Below, piece after piece: positions 18,949-29,249 of a DNA stretch of 64,000 nt. The notes under the pieces are model-generated. The model ran no database searches. It worked only from the letters and a program-made list of their open reading frames with translations, and was not told where the DNA came from. How positions within the stretch are numbered: the first letter of the stretch is position 1; every line of letters starts with the position of its first letter. The stretch comes from Chryseobacterium sp. E1 (GTDB taxonomy: Bacteria; Bacteroidota; Bacteroidia; Flavobacteriales; Weeksellaceae): positions 1 through 64,000 of the forward strand of contig CP078104.1 in NCBI GenBank assembly GCA_019203745.1, in the 5' to 3' direction. The translations under genes and the position numbers were made by a program.

Positions 18949-19832
18949 TTATTTCGCAAATTTTCTGGTGCCTGCCACACACAATATAACTCCAACCGTC
19001 ACCCCAGCATTCCTATGCTTACTTGCTCGTTCAGAAGATAGGCAGCCAATGCCAATCCAAAGAACGGCTGCAGCAGCTGTAACTGCCCAACGGAAGTAAT
19101 GCCACCCTGAGCCAATCCTTTATACCAGAATATAAACCCAATAAACATACTGAATAGAGAAATATATCCTAACCCGAACCATCCTTTAAAACTTACGGTT
19201 TCCAGGTTTTCAGGAAAATAGATCAGTAATAACGGTAGCATTACAGGCAAAGAGATCACCAATGCCCATGAAATCACCTGCCATCCGCCCAATGTTTTCG
19301 ACAGCTTAGCCCCTTCTGCATAGCCCATTCCACATAATATAACCGCCAGAAGCATGAGAAGATCCCCTACCGGAGATGCAGAAATTCCCTGTGAGAATGC
19401 ATAACCGATCACCAGAAGGCTGCCGATCACCGAAAAGAACCAAAATATAGGATGAGGCCTCTCTCCTCCTCTGAAGACTCCGAAAATAGCCGTAGCTAAA
19501 GGAAGCATTCCAAGAAATACTATAGAATGAGCCGAAGTAAGGTACTGCAAAGCGAGAGAAGACAACAAGGGAAATCCTATGATGCAGCCTATCGACACCA
19601 ATACCAATGAAAACAGCTGGCTTTTAGCCGGACGTTTCTCTTTGTAAATCAGCAAAACGGATAATGCGAGCAAACCGGCAATCACAGCACGGGCAATCGT
19701 TACAAATATAGGATCCATTTCCATCACTGCCAGCTTGGTAGCCGGCATCGAGCCGCTAAAAAGCAGAACTCCTATGAATCCGTTGATCCAGCCATTGACA
19801 GCCTGGTCTTTTGAAATTGTATCTGTTATCAT
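18949..19832 (-). CDS. EamA/DMT-family transporter (frameshifted near C-terminus)
   Basis: Ten predicted membrane helices in two EamA repeats, from GWINGFIGVLLFSGSMPATKLAV to LQLLQPFFGLALAAYLLNE, as in drug/metabolite or amino acid exporters of the inner membrane. ATG 19832 (MITDTISKDQAVNG) is preferred over the upstream in-frame start, which would run through the promoter. An indel near 19005 leads to the true end VGVILCVAGTRKFAK at 18949; repaired length is about 294 residues. Divergent from a MocR regulator, a common regulator/exporter pairing. Confidence 0.85.
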
Positions 19833-19856
19833 TTTTTTAACTTTAATTGTATGGTT

Positions 19857-19919
19857 CAAAATTAGAGAGGAAAAATAAATAAACACAGTATCAGTTTTGT
19901 ATATTTGCATGAGCACAGT
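19857..19919. promoter_or_regulatory. Divergent promoters between EamA exporter and MocR regulator
   Basis: Leftward -7 box TAATTTTG (complement of 19857-19864) and rightward -7 box TATATTTG (19900-19907); both are identical to the boxes of the first MocR locus. CACAGT occurs as a direct repeat at 19884-19889 and 19914-19919, 30 bases apart, flanking the rightward box, a candidate MocR operator. Confidence 0.45.
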
Positions 19920-19927
19920 TTAATTTT

Positions 19928-21349
19928 ATGAGTAAAGAATTTTTATATACCGAAATTGCGGACGGAATTGCAGATCAGATCAGAAACGGCGTTTTGAAGG
20001 CCGGTGACAAACTTCCCTCTGTAAGAATGCTATGCCAGGAACATCAGGTAAGTATGAATACCGCCAAACGGGTCTTCCTCGAACTGGAATCTCTGTCTTT
20101 GGTAGAATCAAAGCCTCAGTCAGGATATTTTGTGAGCCAGCTGATGTCTGTAAAGCTGCCTTTGCCGGAAGTAAGCCGCCCATCTCTCATTGCCAATAAT
20201 GACGAACCGGATGAGCTGATCAGTAAAGTATATGAAAATATGGGAAAGAAAGACCTTACTTTTTTTTCAATCGGGATTCCCTCGGGAGATCTGCTGCCTC
20301 AGGCTAAACTTAAAAAAGAAATTGTGAATGCCATCCGGGAACTGAAAGAAGGCGGAACTGAGTATGAAGAGCTCCAGGAAATCTTAAGCTCAGAAGAATG
20401 ATCGCCGTACGTTCTCTTCAATGGGAGGCAATCTTAAAGAGCAGGATCTGGTTACGACCAATGGAGGAATGAATGCCCTTTCTTTCTGCCTTATGGCACT
20501 GGGAAAGCCAGGTGATACCATTGCTATAGAAAGCCCGTGCTACCCCGGAATTCTGCAGCTGGCAAACGGATTAGGATTAAAAGTACTGGAGCTTCCCACT
20601 CACCCTACCACAGGAATAGAAATTGATGCTTTGAAGAAACTGATTCCTAAAATAGACCTGTGCCTTTTAATTCCCAATTTCAATTCTCCTCTTGGAAGCT
20701 GTATGCCTGATGCCAATAAAAAGGAAATCGTTACCATATTATCGGAAAACAATATTCCGTTGATTGAAGATGATGTATATGGCGATCTATATTTCGGATC
20801 ATCCCGGCCGAAATGCTGCAAATCTTTTGACAAAGACGGAAATGTACTGTACTGTAGTTCTATATCTAAAACACTGGCTCCCGGATATCGTGTGGGCTGG
20901 ATTGCTCCGGGAAAATACAAAGATAAGATTATGAAACTTAAGCTTCTTCATTCTACCTCCTCTATTTCTATTGTAAATGAAGCTGTGGCCAATTTTCTGA
21001 AATCCGGGAAATATGAAAAACACCTTCAGCAACTTCGGAAAACGCTTCAGAGCAATTATCAGAACTATGTACAAACCATTGCGGAATCTTTTCCCCTGGC
21101 ACCAAAACCAGCCGCCCGCAGGGTGGACTTTCACTTTGGGTGGAATTCGATAAAAAAATCAGGACCACCGAACTTTATGACCTGGCCATCAAACAGAATA
21201 TAAGTATAGCTCCCGGAAGAATGTTTACCTTCCAGAAGCAGTTTGAAAACTGTATGCGATTGTGTATTGGCCTGCCATGGTCAGAAGAAACACAGGCAAA
21301 GCTGAAACAGGTAGGACAGCTTGCCAGAAAGATTTATCAGACATCGTGA
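19928..21349 (+). CDS. MocR-type PLP-dependent transcriptional regulator (frameshifted)
   Basis: GntR helix-turn-helix at residues 5-72 (LYTEIADGIADQIRNGVLKAGDKLPSVRML, SMNTAKRVFLELE), then an aminotransferase-like domain with NFNSPLGS, EDDVYGDLYF and SSISKTLAPGYRVGW carrying the PLP lysine. Indels near 20395 and 21105; repaired length is about 474 residues. It reads divergently from the EamA transporter and is likely its regulator. It differs from the first MocR protein of this window in having a serine-rich PLP loop and no link to a cupin operon. Confidence 0.85.
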
Positions 21350-21569
21350 GTGTCTTAGGAAATGAAAGATGGGAGCTTGAAGATGGAAGTTATTATAGAC
21401 AGAAGAGAACTCTCGGTTTGTGAATACAACTTTCAAATCTCAACATAAAAAAATAAAAAGACCTGAAGATGGAAAATTATGAAAGTCCGAAAATTACCAT
21501 TTTGTAAAATAGCAACTTCCAACTTCTCTCTTCCATCTTCCGGCCTTTTATTATAAATTCAGGATTAAT
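21350..21569. repeat. GAAGATGGAAG intergenic repeat arms
   Basis: The gap holds GAAGATGGAAG-type phrases on the plus strand (21366-21390 and 21460-21475) and their complement (CTTCCATCTTCCGGCC) at 21530-21545. Together they form an imperfect long hairpin with A/T-rich ends. A similar phrase occurs at 24925-24955 before pncA. No gene was recognised. Confidence 0.45.
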
Positions 21570-22166
21570 CTACTTATTATCCGGAACAAAATTTTTCCTT
21601 GCCAGCTCTTTTCTTACACGGCTTAAACTCTCGGGAGTAATTCCCAGATAAGAAGCAATCATCCATTGCGGAACTCTTAACAGCAGATCAGGGTACATCT
21701 TAATGAATTTCATATACCGTTCCTCTGCGGTTTCTCCCAATAAGGAATTGATCCTGTTCTGAAGACTTCTGATATGTTTCTGAAGCAGGAAATCACTTCT
21801 TTCTATACTGTTCGGAAACTGTTCTACCAGCTTGTTGAAAAAATCAGGATGCAGAAACAGAACTTCTGAATCCTCAACGGCTTCTATATAGTAAATTGAT
21901 TTCTCATTGAAATAAAGACTGCTTCGGTCAGAGATCAGCCAGCTCTCAGGGGCAAACTGTATGATATGCTCTTTTCCGTTCTTATCTATGGAATACATTT
22001 TTAAAAGCCCCTTTTCTACAAAGAATATATGCCTGCAGATCTCGCCATACTGTAAAAGAAACTGGTTTTTAGGAATCTTTTTTACTTCATAGTGCAGGCT
22101 GCATGTATTGACATTCTGAAGCGGAACGTTTAAAACTTTGGCTAAATAATTATTGATATTCTTCAT
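21570..22166 (-). CDS. Crp/Fnr family transcriptional regulator
   Basis: Intact 198-residue regulator: cyclic-nucleotide-binding-like domain (QFLLQYGEICRHIFFVEKGLLKMYSID, ESWLISDRSSLYF) and C-terminal helix-turn-helix (VPQWMIASYLGITPESLSRVRKEL). The effector pocket lacks the canonical cAMP arginine, as in most Bacteroidota members, so the ligand is unknown. Its ATG overlaps the stop of the YtxJ gene by 4 bases, so it is translated from the bacillithiol-type operon and may control it. Confidence 0.85.
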   Translation of the reverse strand: MKNINNYLAKVLNVPLQNVNTCSLHYEVKKIPKNQFLLQYGEICRHIFFVEKGLLKMYSIDKNGKEHIIQFAPESWLISDRSSLYFNEKSIYYIEAVEDSEVLFLHPDFFNKLVEQFPNSIERSDFLLQKHIRSLQNRINSLLGETAEERYMKFIKMYPDLLLRVPQWMIASYLGITPESLSRVRKELARKNFVPDNK

Positions 22167-22542
22167 GATACGATCTGGCTTAAAGAAATGTCCTGATGCG
22201 AAGCGCTGTTGACGGGCTTTCCGTTTTCTATAACGATCAATTGCGGGCTTTCATGTCTGATCCCGAAATCTTCAGCAATTTTATTGGAAATAGATCTGTG
22301 GGCCAAAAGGTCCAGATAGTACAATGCTACAGGCTGTTCCGAATGTTCCACTTCCTTTTCAAAATTTTTCAATACCGTTCTGCTGATAAAGCAACTTGTA
22401 GAATGTTTAAATACGGCTATTTTATGATGGTGTGAATCTTCAATAGCTTTGGCTAAATCTTCTTCAGATTCTATTTTTTTCCAGAACGATTTCTGATCAG
22501 GGATTCACTTTTTCCACCGAATATTTTATCAAAAAAACTCAT
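22163..22542 (-). CDS. ytxJ: Bacillithiol system redox-active protein YtxJ (monothiol bacilliredoxin-like)
   Basis: Thioredoxin-fold protein of the YtxJ/DUF2847 family, proposed to reduce bacillithiol mixed disulfides. The single active-site cysteine lies in FKHSTSCFISRTV (about residues 42-54), followed by the helix VLKNFEKEVE and the C-terminal SPQLIVIENGKPV. ATG 22542 (MSFFDKIFGGKSESL); one indel near 22380 splits the frame; about 126 residues. Overlaps the upstream DUF1569 stop by 4 bases and the downstream Crp start by 4 bases. Confidence 0.75.
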
Positions 22543-22998
22543 ACACTAAACTGTTTTAAATGATGATCAAGATGTTTATATTCTAAAAATTCCCAGTCTT
22601 TTTCAGTCATATTTCCGAATAATCTGTGGCGGTTTGGCAAACAGCCATTATTACAGGCAGCTCTGAACTCCTCCAGCGTATTCAGCAGATTGGTTTTTGA
22701 TACATCAAAATCACACTCAAAATTAACGATTAGTTTTTGAAAAGTAGGCATGTTTCTCGGAATTCCGTTATTGAAAACATACATTTCCATTTTTGTAACG
22801 ATTCCTATGGTTTCCAAAAAGAAATTAATCTTAGGAAGTTCAATTTTTGTAAGGCAACCTGCAGCACCAGATCACAATGCTTAAACATTTGACACACATT
22901 CATTTTCCCCATTTTGCGGGAGAATTTTCTGTGAGTCTGGAAATTCTGTCTGTGATTTCCCTGTAATATATAGGATTATTAAGGCTTTTCTTTACCAA
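22539..22998 (-). CDS. DUF1569 (DinB-like) protein (frameshifted)
   Basis: Four-helix bundle protein of the DUF1569 branch of the DinB superfamily. Segments in order: REITDRISRLTENSPAKWGKMNVCQMFKHCDLVLQ (family hallmark WGKMN...HC) and, after an indel near 22850, LGNMTEKDW-type ending with YKHLDHHLKQF carrying the last metal-type histidines. The start is probably TTG 22998, overlapping the stop of the preceding DinB gene; about 152 residues. Function unknown; thiol transferase activity is suggested only by the neighbours. Confidence 0.65.
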
Positions 22999-23528
22999 CC
23001 TTTTTCTTTCTTCAGATTTTCAATATGTGCGAAATGGTGATCACAATGCCAGGCATATAAAGCAAGACTTTCTCTAAGGTTATAGTTCCTGTTGTGCTCA
23101 GGATGGTGAAATGTCCTTTCAAATTGTTTGTTTGTAAGGCTTTTAAGAAGAGTAACCCATCTTTGGTGAGTACCTTTCAGCATTCTCATGGCCGGTTTTA
23201 CAGGCATATGAAAGCTGTCCTGGAGTTCTGCCCATTGGGCTTCATCATAGGGCTTAATGGTAGGATTATCCTCCGTAAGAGCAAGCTTAAAACGGATAAA
23301 ACTGTTGATATGACTGTCCGAAAGATGATTGACAAGCTGTCTCACTGTCCATCCTCCTTCTCTGTAAGGAGTATCCAGTTGATCATCTGTAAAATGTTCA
23401 ATGAGATTTTTTAGTCTTCCGGGAAAATCTTTGATCACTTTGATATAAGCATCTAATGTAGTATCACAAATATTTTCCGGGGCTTCAAAAGGCCCTATTG
23501 GAAACTTCTTTTTCTCTAAATCACTCAT
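22992..23528 (-). CDS. YfiT/BstA-type DinB family bacillithiol S-transferase-like protein
   Basis: Intact 178-residue protein closely following Bacillus YfiT: YREGGWTVRQLVNHLSDSHINSFIRFKLALTEDNPTIKPYDEAQWAEL, then LYAWHCDHHFAHI. The three metal-binding histidines are visible in NHLSDSH and WHCDHHFAHI. YfiT/BstA proteins conjugate bacillithiol to electrophiles or act as metal-dependent hydrolases in the cytosol. First gene of a four-gene operon with DUF1569, YtxJ and a Crp regulator, a setting that supports the bacillithiol assignment. Confidence 0.8.
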   Translation of the reverse strand: MSDLEKKKFPIGPFEAPENICDTTLDAYIKVIKDFPGRLKNLIEHFTDDQLDTPYREGGWTVRQLVNHLSDSHINSFIRFKLALTEDNPTIKPYDEAQWAELQDSFHMPVKPAMRMLKGTHQRWVTLLKSLTNKQFERTFHHPEHNRNYNLRESLALYAWHCDHHFAHIENLKKEKGW

Positions 23529-23737
23529 CGTTCAGATTTTTTTTTTTTATTATTGCCGATTTGTCCGATCTTTAACTTTTCCCGTACATACATTAAAAAT
23601 ACAGTTGATGTAAATTTATCAAAATTTCAAGAATTTAAAATGAAGAAAGTATTAATTGTACTTTTAAGAATACATTTATAAAACAATAAAGGCTTCAATT
23701 CTATGGAAATGAAACCTTTACCTATATTATTTATACA

Positions 23738-24876
23738 TTAATAACCATGCAGATCAATGTCTTCTGTTCTCTGTAAAGTCACTTTTCTGCCCATTTTCTT
23801 CTGAATCACTCTGAAATGCTGTAATTCATCATCTGTAAGAATGGTAATGGCAGTACCTTTTTCATTAGCACGGCCCGTTCTTCCGATTCTGTGAATATAA
23901 TCAAGTGGTGAACGTGGTAATTCATAATTGATGACACAAGGCAAAGACTCAATATGAATCCACGCCCGATCAAATCTGTGGCAACCAGTATCTGGGCTCC
24001 TTTACCTTTAAATTCCTCTAAATTATTTCTTCGGGCTCCCTGTGACTTCTGACTGTGAATCGCCACTGCTTTGATTTTGTTTTTCTTAAGCTTCTCAACC
24101 AGATTATCTGCAGATCTTGTGGATGAAACAAAAATCAGGGCTTTTTCAATATTCTGTTCTTTAATCAGATACCGTAAAAAAGGACCTTTTTCTCAGGAGA
24201 AACATGATAGGCCAACTGCTCGATATTATCAATTTCAACTTCTTCTTTTTTGATCTCAACAATGACAGGATCAATAGACAGGCGTTCTTTCATTTCGGAA
24301 ACCTTATCATTTAAAGTCGCTGAAAATAATGTAGTCTGTTTCACCACAGGCATCATGGCAAAAAGTTTATTCATTTCTTCCCGAAACCTAACTGAAACAT
24401 TTTATCCGCCTCATCAATAACCAGATGCTGAATGCCTGAAATACTCAATGCATTATGATCAATCAGATCCAATAAACGGCCGGGAGTGGCTATAAGCACC
24501 TCTACACCAAACATCCCTTTCATTTGCGGATTGATAGAAACCCCGCCATAAACAGCCATAGTACGGACTTCCCTCTTCAGGTTTTCTGTAAAAGCCCTGA
24601 AAACTTCATCGATCTGAATGGCCAGTTCACGGGTAGGTACCAATATCAGTACCTGAACATTTCTGCCTTTTTTAACTTCAGTATTTTGAAGTTTTTCTAA
24701 AATCGGCATCACAAAACAGGCTGTTTTTCCAGAACCCGTCTTTGCTATTCCCATCAGATCCTTTCCTGCAAAATAACCGGGACCGCCTGCTCCTGAATAG
24801 GAAATGGCTTTAAATATCCCAACTTTTTAACAGAACGAATAATATTGGGTGATAATCCTAAAGACTCAAACGACAT
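23738..24876 (-). CDS. DEAD-box RNA helicase, RhlE-like (frameshifted)
   Basis: ATP-dependent RNA helicase: Q motif region MSFESLGLSPNIIRSVKKLGYLKPFPIQEQAVP, motif I AKTGSGKT, Ia PTRELA, Ib TPGRLL, II VIDEADKM, III SATL, IV region ALIFVSSTRSAD, V VATDLIGRG and VI HRIGRTGRA. Frames break near 24750, 24385, 24180 and 23950; repaired length is about 380 residues without the long basic tail of cold-shock helicases. ATG 24876 lies downstream of the -7 box CAAAGATA (complement, 24895-24902). Likely in ribosome assembly or RNA turnover. Confidence 0.9.
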
Positions 24877-25023
24877 AAAAATATTTATTTACGGCAAAGA
24901 TACGCTATTGAGATTTGGTGTAAAAGGCTTGAAGACGGAAGAAAGAAGCTGGAAGTTACTTTTAGTGATGCAACGACTAACTGTCTGTTAACTTTTTCTT
25001 GCCGTTTTGTCCGATAATTTTGG

Positions 25024-25052
25024 TTTGGACAAATTTTTGCGGTTTAGTTTCG
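25024..25052 (+). promoter_or_regulatory. Promoter of pncA
   Basis: TTTG at 25024-25027 and TAGTTTCG at 25045-25052 (17-base spacer) approximate the Bacteroidota consensus; the ATG is 31 bases further on. Confidence 0.4.
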
Positions 25053-25082
25053 TAAATTGATCAAAAATTCGAGAATCAAAAT

Positions 25083-25688
25083 ATGAAAAAAGCGTTAATA
25101 GTAGTCGATGTACAGAATGATTTTTGTGAAGGCGGAGCCCTTGCAGTACCGGGAGCGAATGAAATTATTCCATACATCAATGTACTGATGGAGGAAAATG
25201 CCTATGATCAGGTAGTTCTTACCCAAGACTGGCATCCTGCCGGACACAAAAGTTTCGCAAGCAACAACGGGAGAAACGTTGGAGAAAGTATTATTCTTAA
25301 CGGTGTTCCTCAATTTATGTGGCCGGATCACTGTATTCAGGGCACTTTTGGGGCAGAATTCCACAAGGATCTGAATCAGGATAAAGTAACCCACATTATA
25401 CAAAAAGGAAAAAATATTGAAATCGACAGCTACAGCGGTTTCCAGGATAATAATCATTTTATGAAGACAGGTCTGGATGATTTCCTGAAGTATCACGATA
25501 TTCAATTGGTTGAGATCGTAGGACTGGCAATGGATTATTGTGTGAAATTTACGGCTCTGGATGCTGTTGCCAACGGATATGTCACCTGCCTGCATTTCAA
25601 CGGAACCCGTGCGGTAAATGTGAAACCGGATAATGGCCGGGATGCCATCTATGAGATGATTGAAAAAGGGGTAACCGTACTTGGATAA
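25083..25688 (+). CDS. pncA: Nicotinamidase
   Basis: Hydrolyses nicotinamide to nicotinic acid in NAD salvage. Catalytic aspartate in VVDVQNDF (residue 10), metal ligands in TQDWHPAGH, the conserved WPDHC, catalytic lysine in IQKGKN and nucleophile cysteine in GLAMDYCVKFTALDA. Intact, 201 residues, typical length for bacterial PncA. It stands alone between a divergent helicase and a convergent pseudouridine synthase and is followed by a clear terminator. Confidence 0.93.
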   Translation: MKKALIVVDVQNDFCEGGALAVPGANEIIPYINVLMEENAYDQVVLTQDWHPAGHKSFASNNGRNVGESIILNGVPQFMWPDHCIQGTFGAEFHKDLNQDKVTHIIQKGKNIEIDSYSGFQDNNHFMKTGLDDFLKYHDIQLVEIVGLAMDYCVKFTALDAVANGYVTCLHFNGTRAVNVKPDNGRDAIYEMIEKGVTVLG

Positions 25689-25719
25689 AGTTTAGGATAA
25701 ATAAAATACATCAAAAATA

Positions 25720-25746
25720 AAAGCGCAGAAAATGATCCTGCGCTTT
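25720..25746 (+). terminator. Terminator of pncA
   Basis: AAAGCGCAG (25720-25728), nine-base loop, CTGCGCTTT (25738-25746), followed by a T-rich stretch. Confidence 0.75.
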
Positions 25747-25809
25747 ATGTTTTTAAACTTAAAATATTGTCAAAGAGATCTGAATTTAATATTCATCACT
25801 CATTTTATT

Positions 25810-26987
25810 CTAAAGCATTTTAAGGTTATTCACTTCCAGTTCCGTAAGGATTCTCCAGTGTCCCCTCTTGATGTTCTTCTTCGTTAATCCGGCAAACATT
25901 ACCCTGTCTAAAGACTCCACTTCATAACCTAATCTTTGGAATATTCTTCTGATCACACGGTTCCATCCGATATGGATTTCAATACCGATCTCATTCTTTG
26001 GTTTTCCTTCGATATAAGAAATCTGATCAACAACTGCTACCCCTTCATCAAGTCTGATTCCTTCCGCAATAAGACGTAAATCTTCACCGGTAAGCTTTTT
26101 ATCCAATGTTACATGATAAATCTTTTTAGCATCAAAAGAAGGATGCGTCAGTTTTTTTGTCATGTGTCCGTCATTGGTTAATAAGATCACACCTGTAGTA
26201 GAGCGGTCTAATCTTCCTACCGGGAAAAGTCTGTAAGGAGAAGCATTCGCTACAAGATCCATTACCGTTTTTCTGGCTTTATCGTCTTTTGTTGTAGAAA
26301 TATAACCTTTTGGCTTATTCAGAAGTACGTAAACAGGTTTTTCAGGAGTAATGCTTTGCCCGTCAAACACTACTCTATCCGTTTTCTGTACCTGATATCC
26401 CATCTCTGTTACTACCTTTCCGTTTACTTCTACAAGTCCCTGAGTGATCAGCTCATCAGCTTCTCTTCTGCTGCAGATACCGGAATTGGCAATATACTTA
26501 TTTAGACGTATGCTGTCTTTGTGAACGTCTTTCTCAATTTTGCTCAGTCTTCTCTTCTGTACAAAAGATTTTGCCCTGTCGTCTCTTTCCTCACCATTAG
26601 AAGGCCTTCTTCCATATTTCAGGCTACCTCTTTCATACTTATCTCTTGTATCGAAGCTCCTTCCGCCTCTTTTAGGTTTTCCGAAAGATTTTTTCTCATA
26701 GCTCTCACTTTTATTCGTGATGTATGGTTTTTTTCAGATCTTGAACCAAAATCTTCATTGGAGCTGTCGAAGCTGTCTGTATTTCTTTTGAAAGGTTTCT
26801 TTTCAAATTTGGAGTTGGATCCCGTATGTTCGGGTCCTTTTCTTCCACCGTCTTTAGAGAAAGGTTTCTTAAAAGGTTTTGATCCTGAAGAATTTCCAGA
26901 TCTGGAAGCACGAGAATCATCAGAACTTTTCTTGGTTGAAATTCTTGGTCTCTTTGGTCTGTCTGAATTATTATTATCTCTGCTCAT
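25810..26987 (-). CDS. RsuA/RluB-family pseudouridine synthase with long basic disordered N-terminus (frameshifted)
   Basis: Residues 1-160 are low-complexity, rich in Arg/Lys/Ser/Gly/Asp. The S4 RNA-binding domain follows (SIRLNKYIANSGICSRREADELI, EVNGKVV), then the catalytic domain with FPVGRLDRSTTGVILLTNDG (catalytic Asp in GRLD) and NRVIRRIFQRLGY. It modifies a uridine in 23S rRNA if it acts like RluB. One indel near 26735 splits the tail; repaired length is about 393 residues. The long tail is typical of flavobacterial members. Divergent from aroB. Confidence 0.85.
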
Positions 26988-27001
26988 TCTAAAAATTTCT
27001 G

Positions 27002-27050
27002 CAAAGATAGTAATTTAGTTACGAGTTAAAAATTAAGAATCATAACTTTG
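27002..27050. promoter_or_regulatory. Divergent -7 boxes for the pseudouridine synthase and aroB
   Basis: TATCTTTG on the minus strand (27002-27009) and TAACTTTG on the plus strand (27043-27050) each match TAnnTTTG exactly and lie 15 and 40 bases before their genes. The -33 boxes are weak. Confidence 0.5.
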
Positions 27051-27089
27051 CAGTATAGTTTACTTTTTTAACACGACATATTATTGAAG

Positions 27090-28135
27090 ATGATAACAGT
27101 ATTAAACGATAATTTCTCACAGCTCAACGAGTTTCTGCACGATAAAAAGTTCAGCAAAATTTTTATTTTGGTGGATGAAAATACTCATGAATACTGCCTT
27201 CCTGTTCTTTTAGGGAATATGGAGACAGACCTTGGATTCGAAATTCTGGAAATTGAAGCCGGCGAAGAAATGAAAAATATTCAGACAGCCAATCAGCTTT
27301 GGGAAATTCTTACGGAAATGCAGGCAGACAGAAAAGCATTGGTCATCAATCTTGGCGGCGGCGTGATTACGGATATGGGAGGTTTTGTAGCGTCTACCTA
27401 TAAAAGAGGAATAAAGTTTATCAATATTCCTACTACCCTTTTATCGATGTGTGATGCTTCCATAGGAGGCAAAACAGGAATTGACCTGATGCATTACAAA
27501 AATATGGTAGGAACTTTTGCATTCCCGGAACAGATCTTTATCTATCCTAAATTTTTAGAGACCTTACCTTTTAAAGAATTAAGAAGCGGTTTTGCTGAAA
27601 TGCTGAAACACGGGTTAATTGCTGATAAAACACATTGGGATCAGTTGATTCAGATCCATAAGCTTGAAGTGGAAACGGTAGTTCCTCATATCCAGATTTC
27701 AATGAACATCAAACAGGATGTGGTGGAGAAAGATTTCCATGAAAGTAATATCAGGAAAACGCTGAACTTTGGTCATACTATAGGCCATGCGGTGGAAAGC
27801 TTATGCCTGCAGCAGGAAAACCCGATCCTTCATGGAGAGGCCGTTGCGATGGGAATGATTGCAGAAGCTCACCTTGCTTATCTTGAGAATCTTATTTCTG
27901 AGGAAGATGCAAAAATGATCATTGAAAATATTCAGAGATATTATCCTTATTTAGATATCAGTGATTTCAAAGATGAAGATATTACTGCCTTATTATTGAA
28001 TGATAAAAAGAATGCCGACAGCAAGATCAATTTTCTCTTCTTACTGAAGTTGGATCATGCAATTATGATCACCAGTGCAGCCAGAAAAATATCCTTGAGG
28101 CGATTCGTTTTTACAGAAAACTGAATGATGCATAG
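27090..28135 (+). CDS. aroB: 3-dehydroquinate synthase (frameshifted near C-terminus)
   Basis: Second step of the shikimate pathway, NAD- and metal-dependent. Motifs: NLGGGVITDMGGFVASTYKRGI (NAD site), PTTLLSMCDASIGGKTGI, the metal glutamate in RSGFAEMLKHG, and metal histidines in NFGHTIGHAVE and LHGEAVAMGM. I prefer ATG 27090 over the TTG two codons upstream. A missing T near 28065 shifts the end to the TAG at 28133-28135 (ILEAIRFYRKLNDA); repaired length is about 348 residues, normal. Followed by a terminator at 28256. Confidence 0.92.
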
Positions 28136-28255
28136 GATTTTTGTAGTCAACAATTTTTGTACAAAATCCCTTTTTTGACAAAATTGTCAATTTAGATTAT
28201 TTCTAAACAAATGTTTAATTAAAGTTATAATCAATTAAAAATCAGCACAATAAAT

Positions 28256-28287
28256 AAAAAACCGTTTGAATAGCAAGCGGTTTTTTT
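28256..28287 (+). terminator. Terminator downstream of aroB
   Basis: A-run, ACCGTTTG, loop, CAAGCGGT, T-run: an 8-bp stem with one mismatch flanked by A6 and T7. Confidence 0.7.
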
Positions 28288-28314
28288 ATTGATTTTAATC
28301 ATAAAGAATATTTT

Positions 28315-28330
28315 TGGCAAGCAATTTGAA
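28315..28330 (+). promoter_or_regulatory. Sigma-54-like -24/-12 box, barrel gene 1
   Basis: TGGCAAGCAATTTGAA aligns with the sigma-54 consensus TGGCACG-N4-TTGC with GG at -24; the -12 dinucleotide is GA rather than GC. The ATG is 84 bases downstream. Confidence 0.5.
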
Positions 28331-28413
28331 AGATACTCTGCGTTCAACTGAAAAAGTGAACAGGTAGTAAAATTTAAAATTAAGAAAGAGTAAAAAATTA
28401 AAAATTTAAAGTT

Positions 28414-29042
28414 ATGAAAAAGTTAATTTTAGGATTAGCAGTAACTGCAGGAACATTAGCGTTCGCACAACAGACGCCTTCTTCTAATCCGGTAACATTT
28501 GGTGTAAAAGGAGGAATGAACGTATCTTCACTTTCAAAAGACAATGGTCTTGATGACCAAAAATCTAAAATAGGATTCAATGCAGGGTATTTGCCAACAT
28601 TCCGGTGGCAACTTCATTCAGCATCCAGCCGGAGGTATTATACTCTCAGTATGGTAACAAATCAGACTATACTTTAGCAGGAACAAAATATTCAGCTTCT
28701 ACGAAGTTAGATTATATTACTGTACCGGTAATGTTCCAGTATAATGCACTTCCTAATCTTTATTTAGAAGCAGGACCGGAATTCGGTTTCATGGTAAGTG
28801 CTAAAAACAAATTCAAAAACGAATCTACAGGACAGTCTTCTACTACTGATAACTACAAAGACAATTTAAGCACATTCAACTTTGGTATTGGTATTGGTGC
28901 AGGATATTATTTCACACCTAACTTAGGACTTACGGCAAGATATGTTGCTGGTTTAACAGATATCGCAAAAGACAGACCTAACGGATCTGATGCTATCAGA
29001 AACAACGTATTCCAGGTAGGATTAGCTTATAAATTTAAATAA
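28414..29042 (+). CDS. Outer-membrane beta-barrel (PorT-like) protein, paralog 1 (frameshifted)
   Basis: Signal peptide MKKLILGLAVTAGTLAFAQ, then an eight-strand-type barrel with alternating amphipathic segments: VTFGVKGGMNVSSLS, SIQPEVLYSQYG, LDYITVPVMFQYNALPNLYLEAGPEFGFMV and a terminal strand ending VGLAYKFK with the C-terminal aromatic. One T is missing near 28593 (GFNAG|YFANIPVATSF). About 210 residues. Family of outer-membrane porin-like proteins with no known substrate. First of four tandem paralogs, each with its own sigma-54-like box and terminator. Confidence 0.85.
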
Positions 29043-29193
29043 GCACCCCACATTCTTTAACAAATTTTTATATTCAATAAGAGGTCAGGCTAATTTTTTT
29101 AGTCTGATCTTTTTATGCCCAATTGTTAAACATTACTAAGATTTGAACAATTCTTGTTAAAAACCGTTAACCGCCCTCTATCAAAGGGTTTCA

Positions 29194-29209
29194 TGGCATA
29201 TGCTTTGTT
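29194..29209 (+). promoter_or_regulatory. Sigma-54-like box, barrel gene 2
   Basis: TGGCATATGCTTTGTT keeps GG and a GT in place of GC at the proper 10-base spacing. It is the weakest of the five boxes; the ATG is 41 bases downstream. Confidence 0.4.
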
Positions 29210-29249
29210 GCATACCGGGAGATTAAACAATTTAAAATAAAACTAATCT

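Noticed and set aside
25095..25595. 166-codon minus-strand frame
   Set aside because: Antisense of the intact pncA gene.
26521..27018. 165-codon plus-strand frame rich in Phe/Leu/Ser
   Set aside because: Antisense of the basic tail of the pseudouridine synthase.
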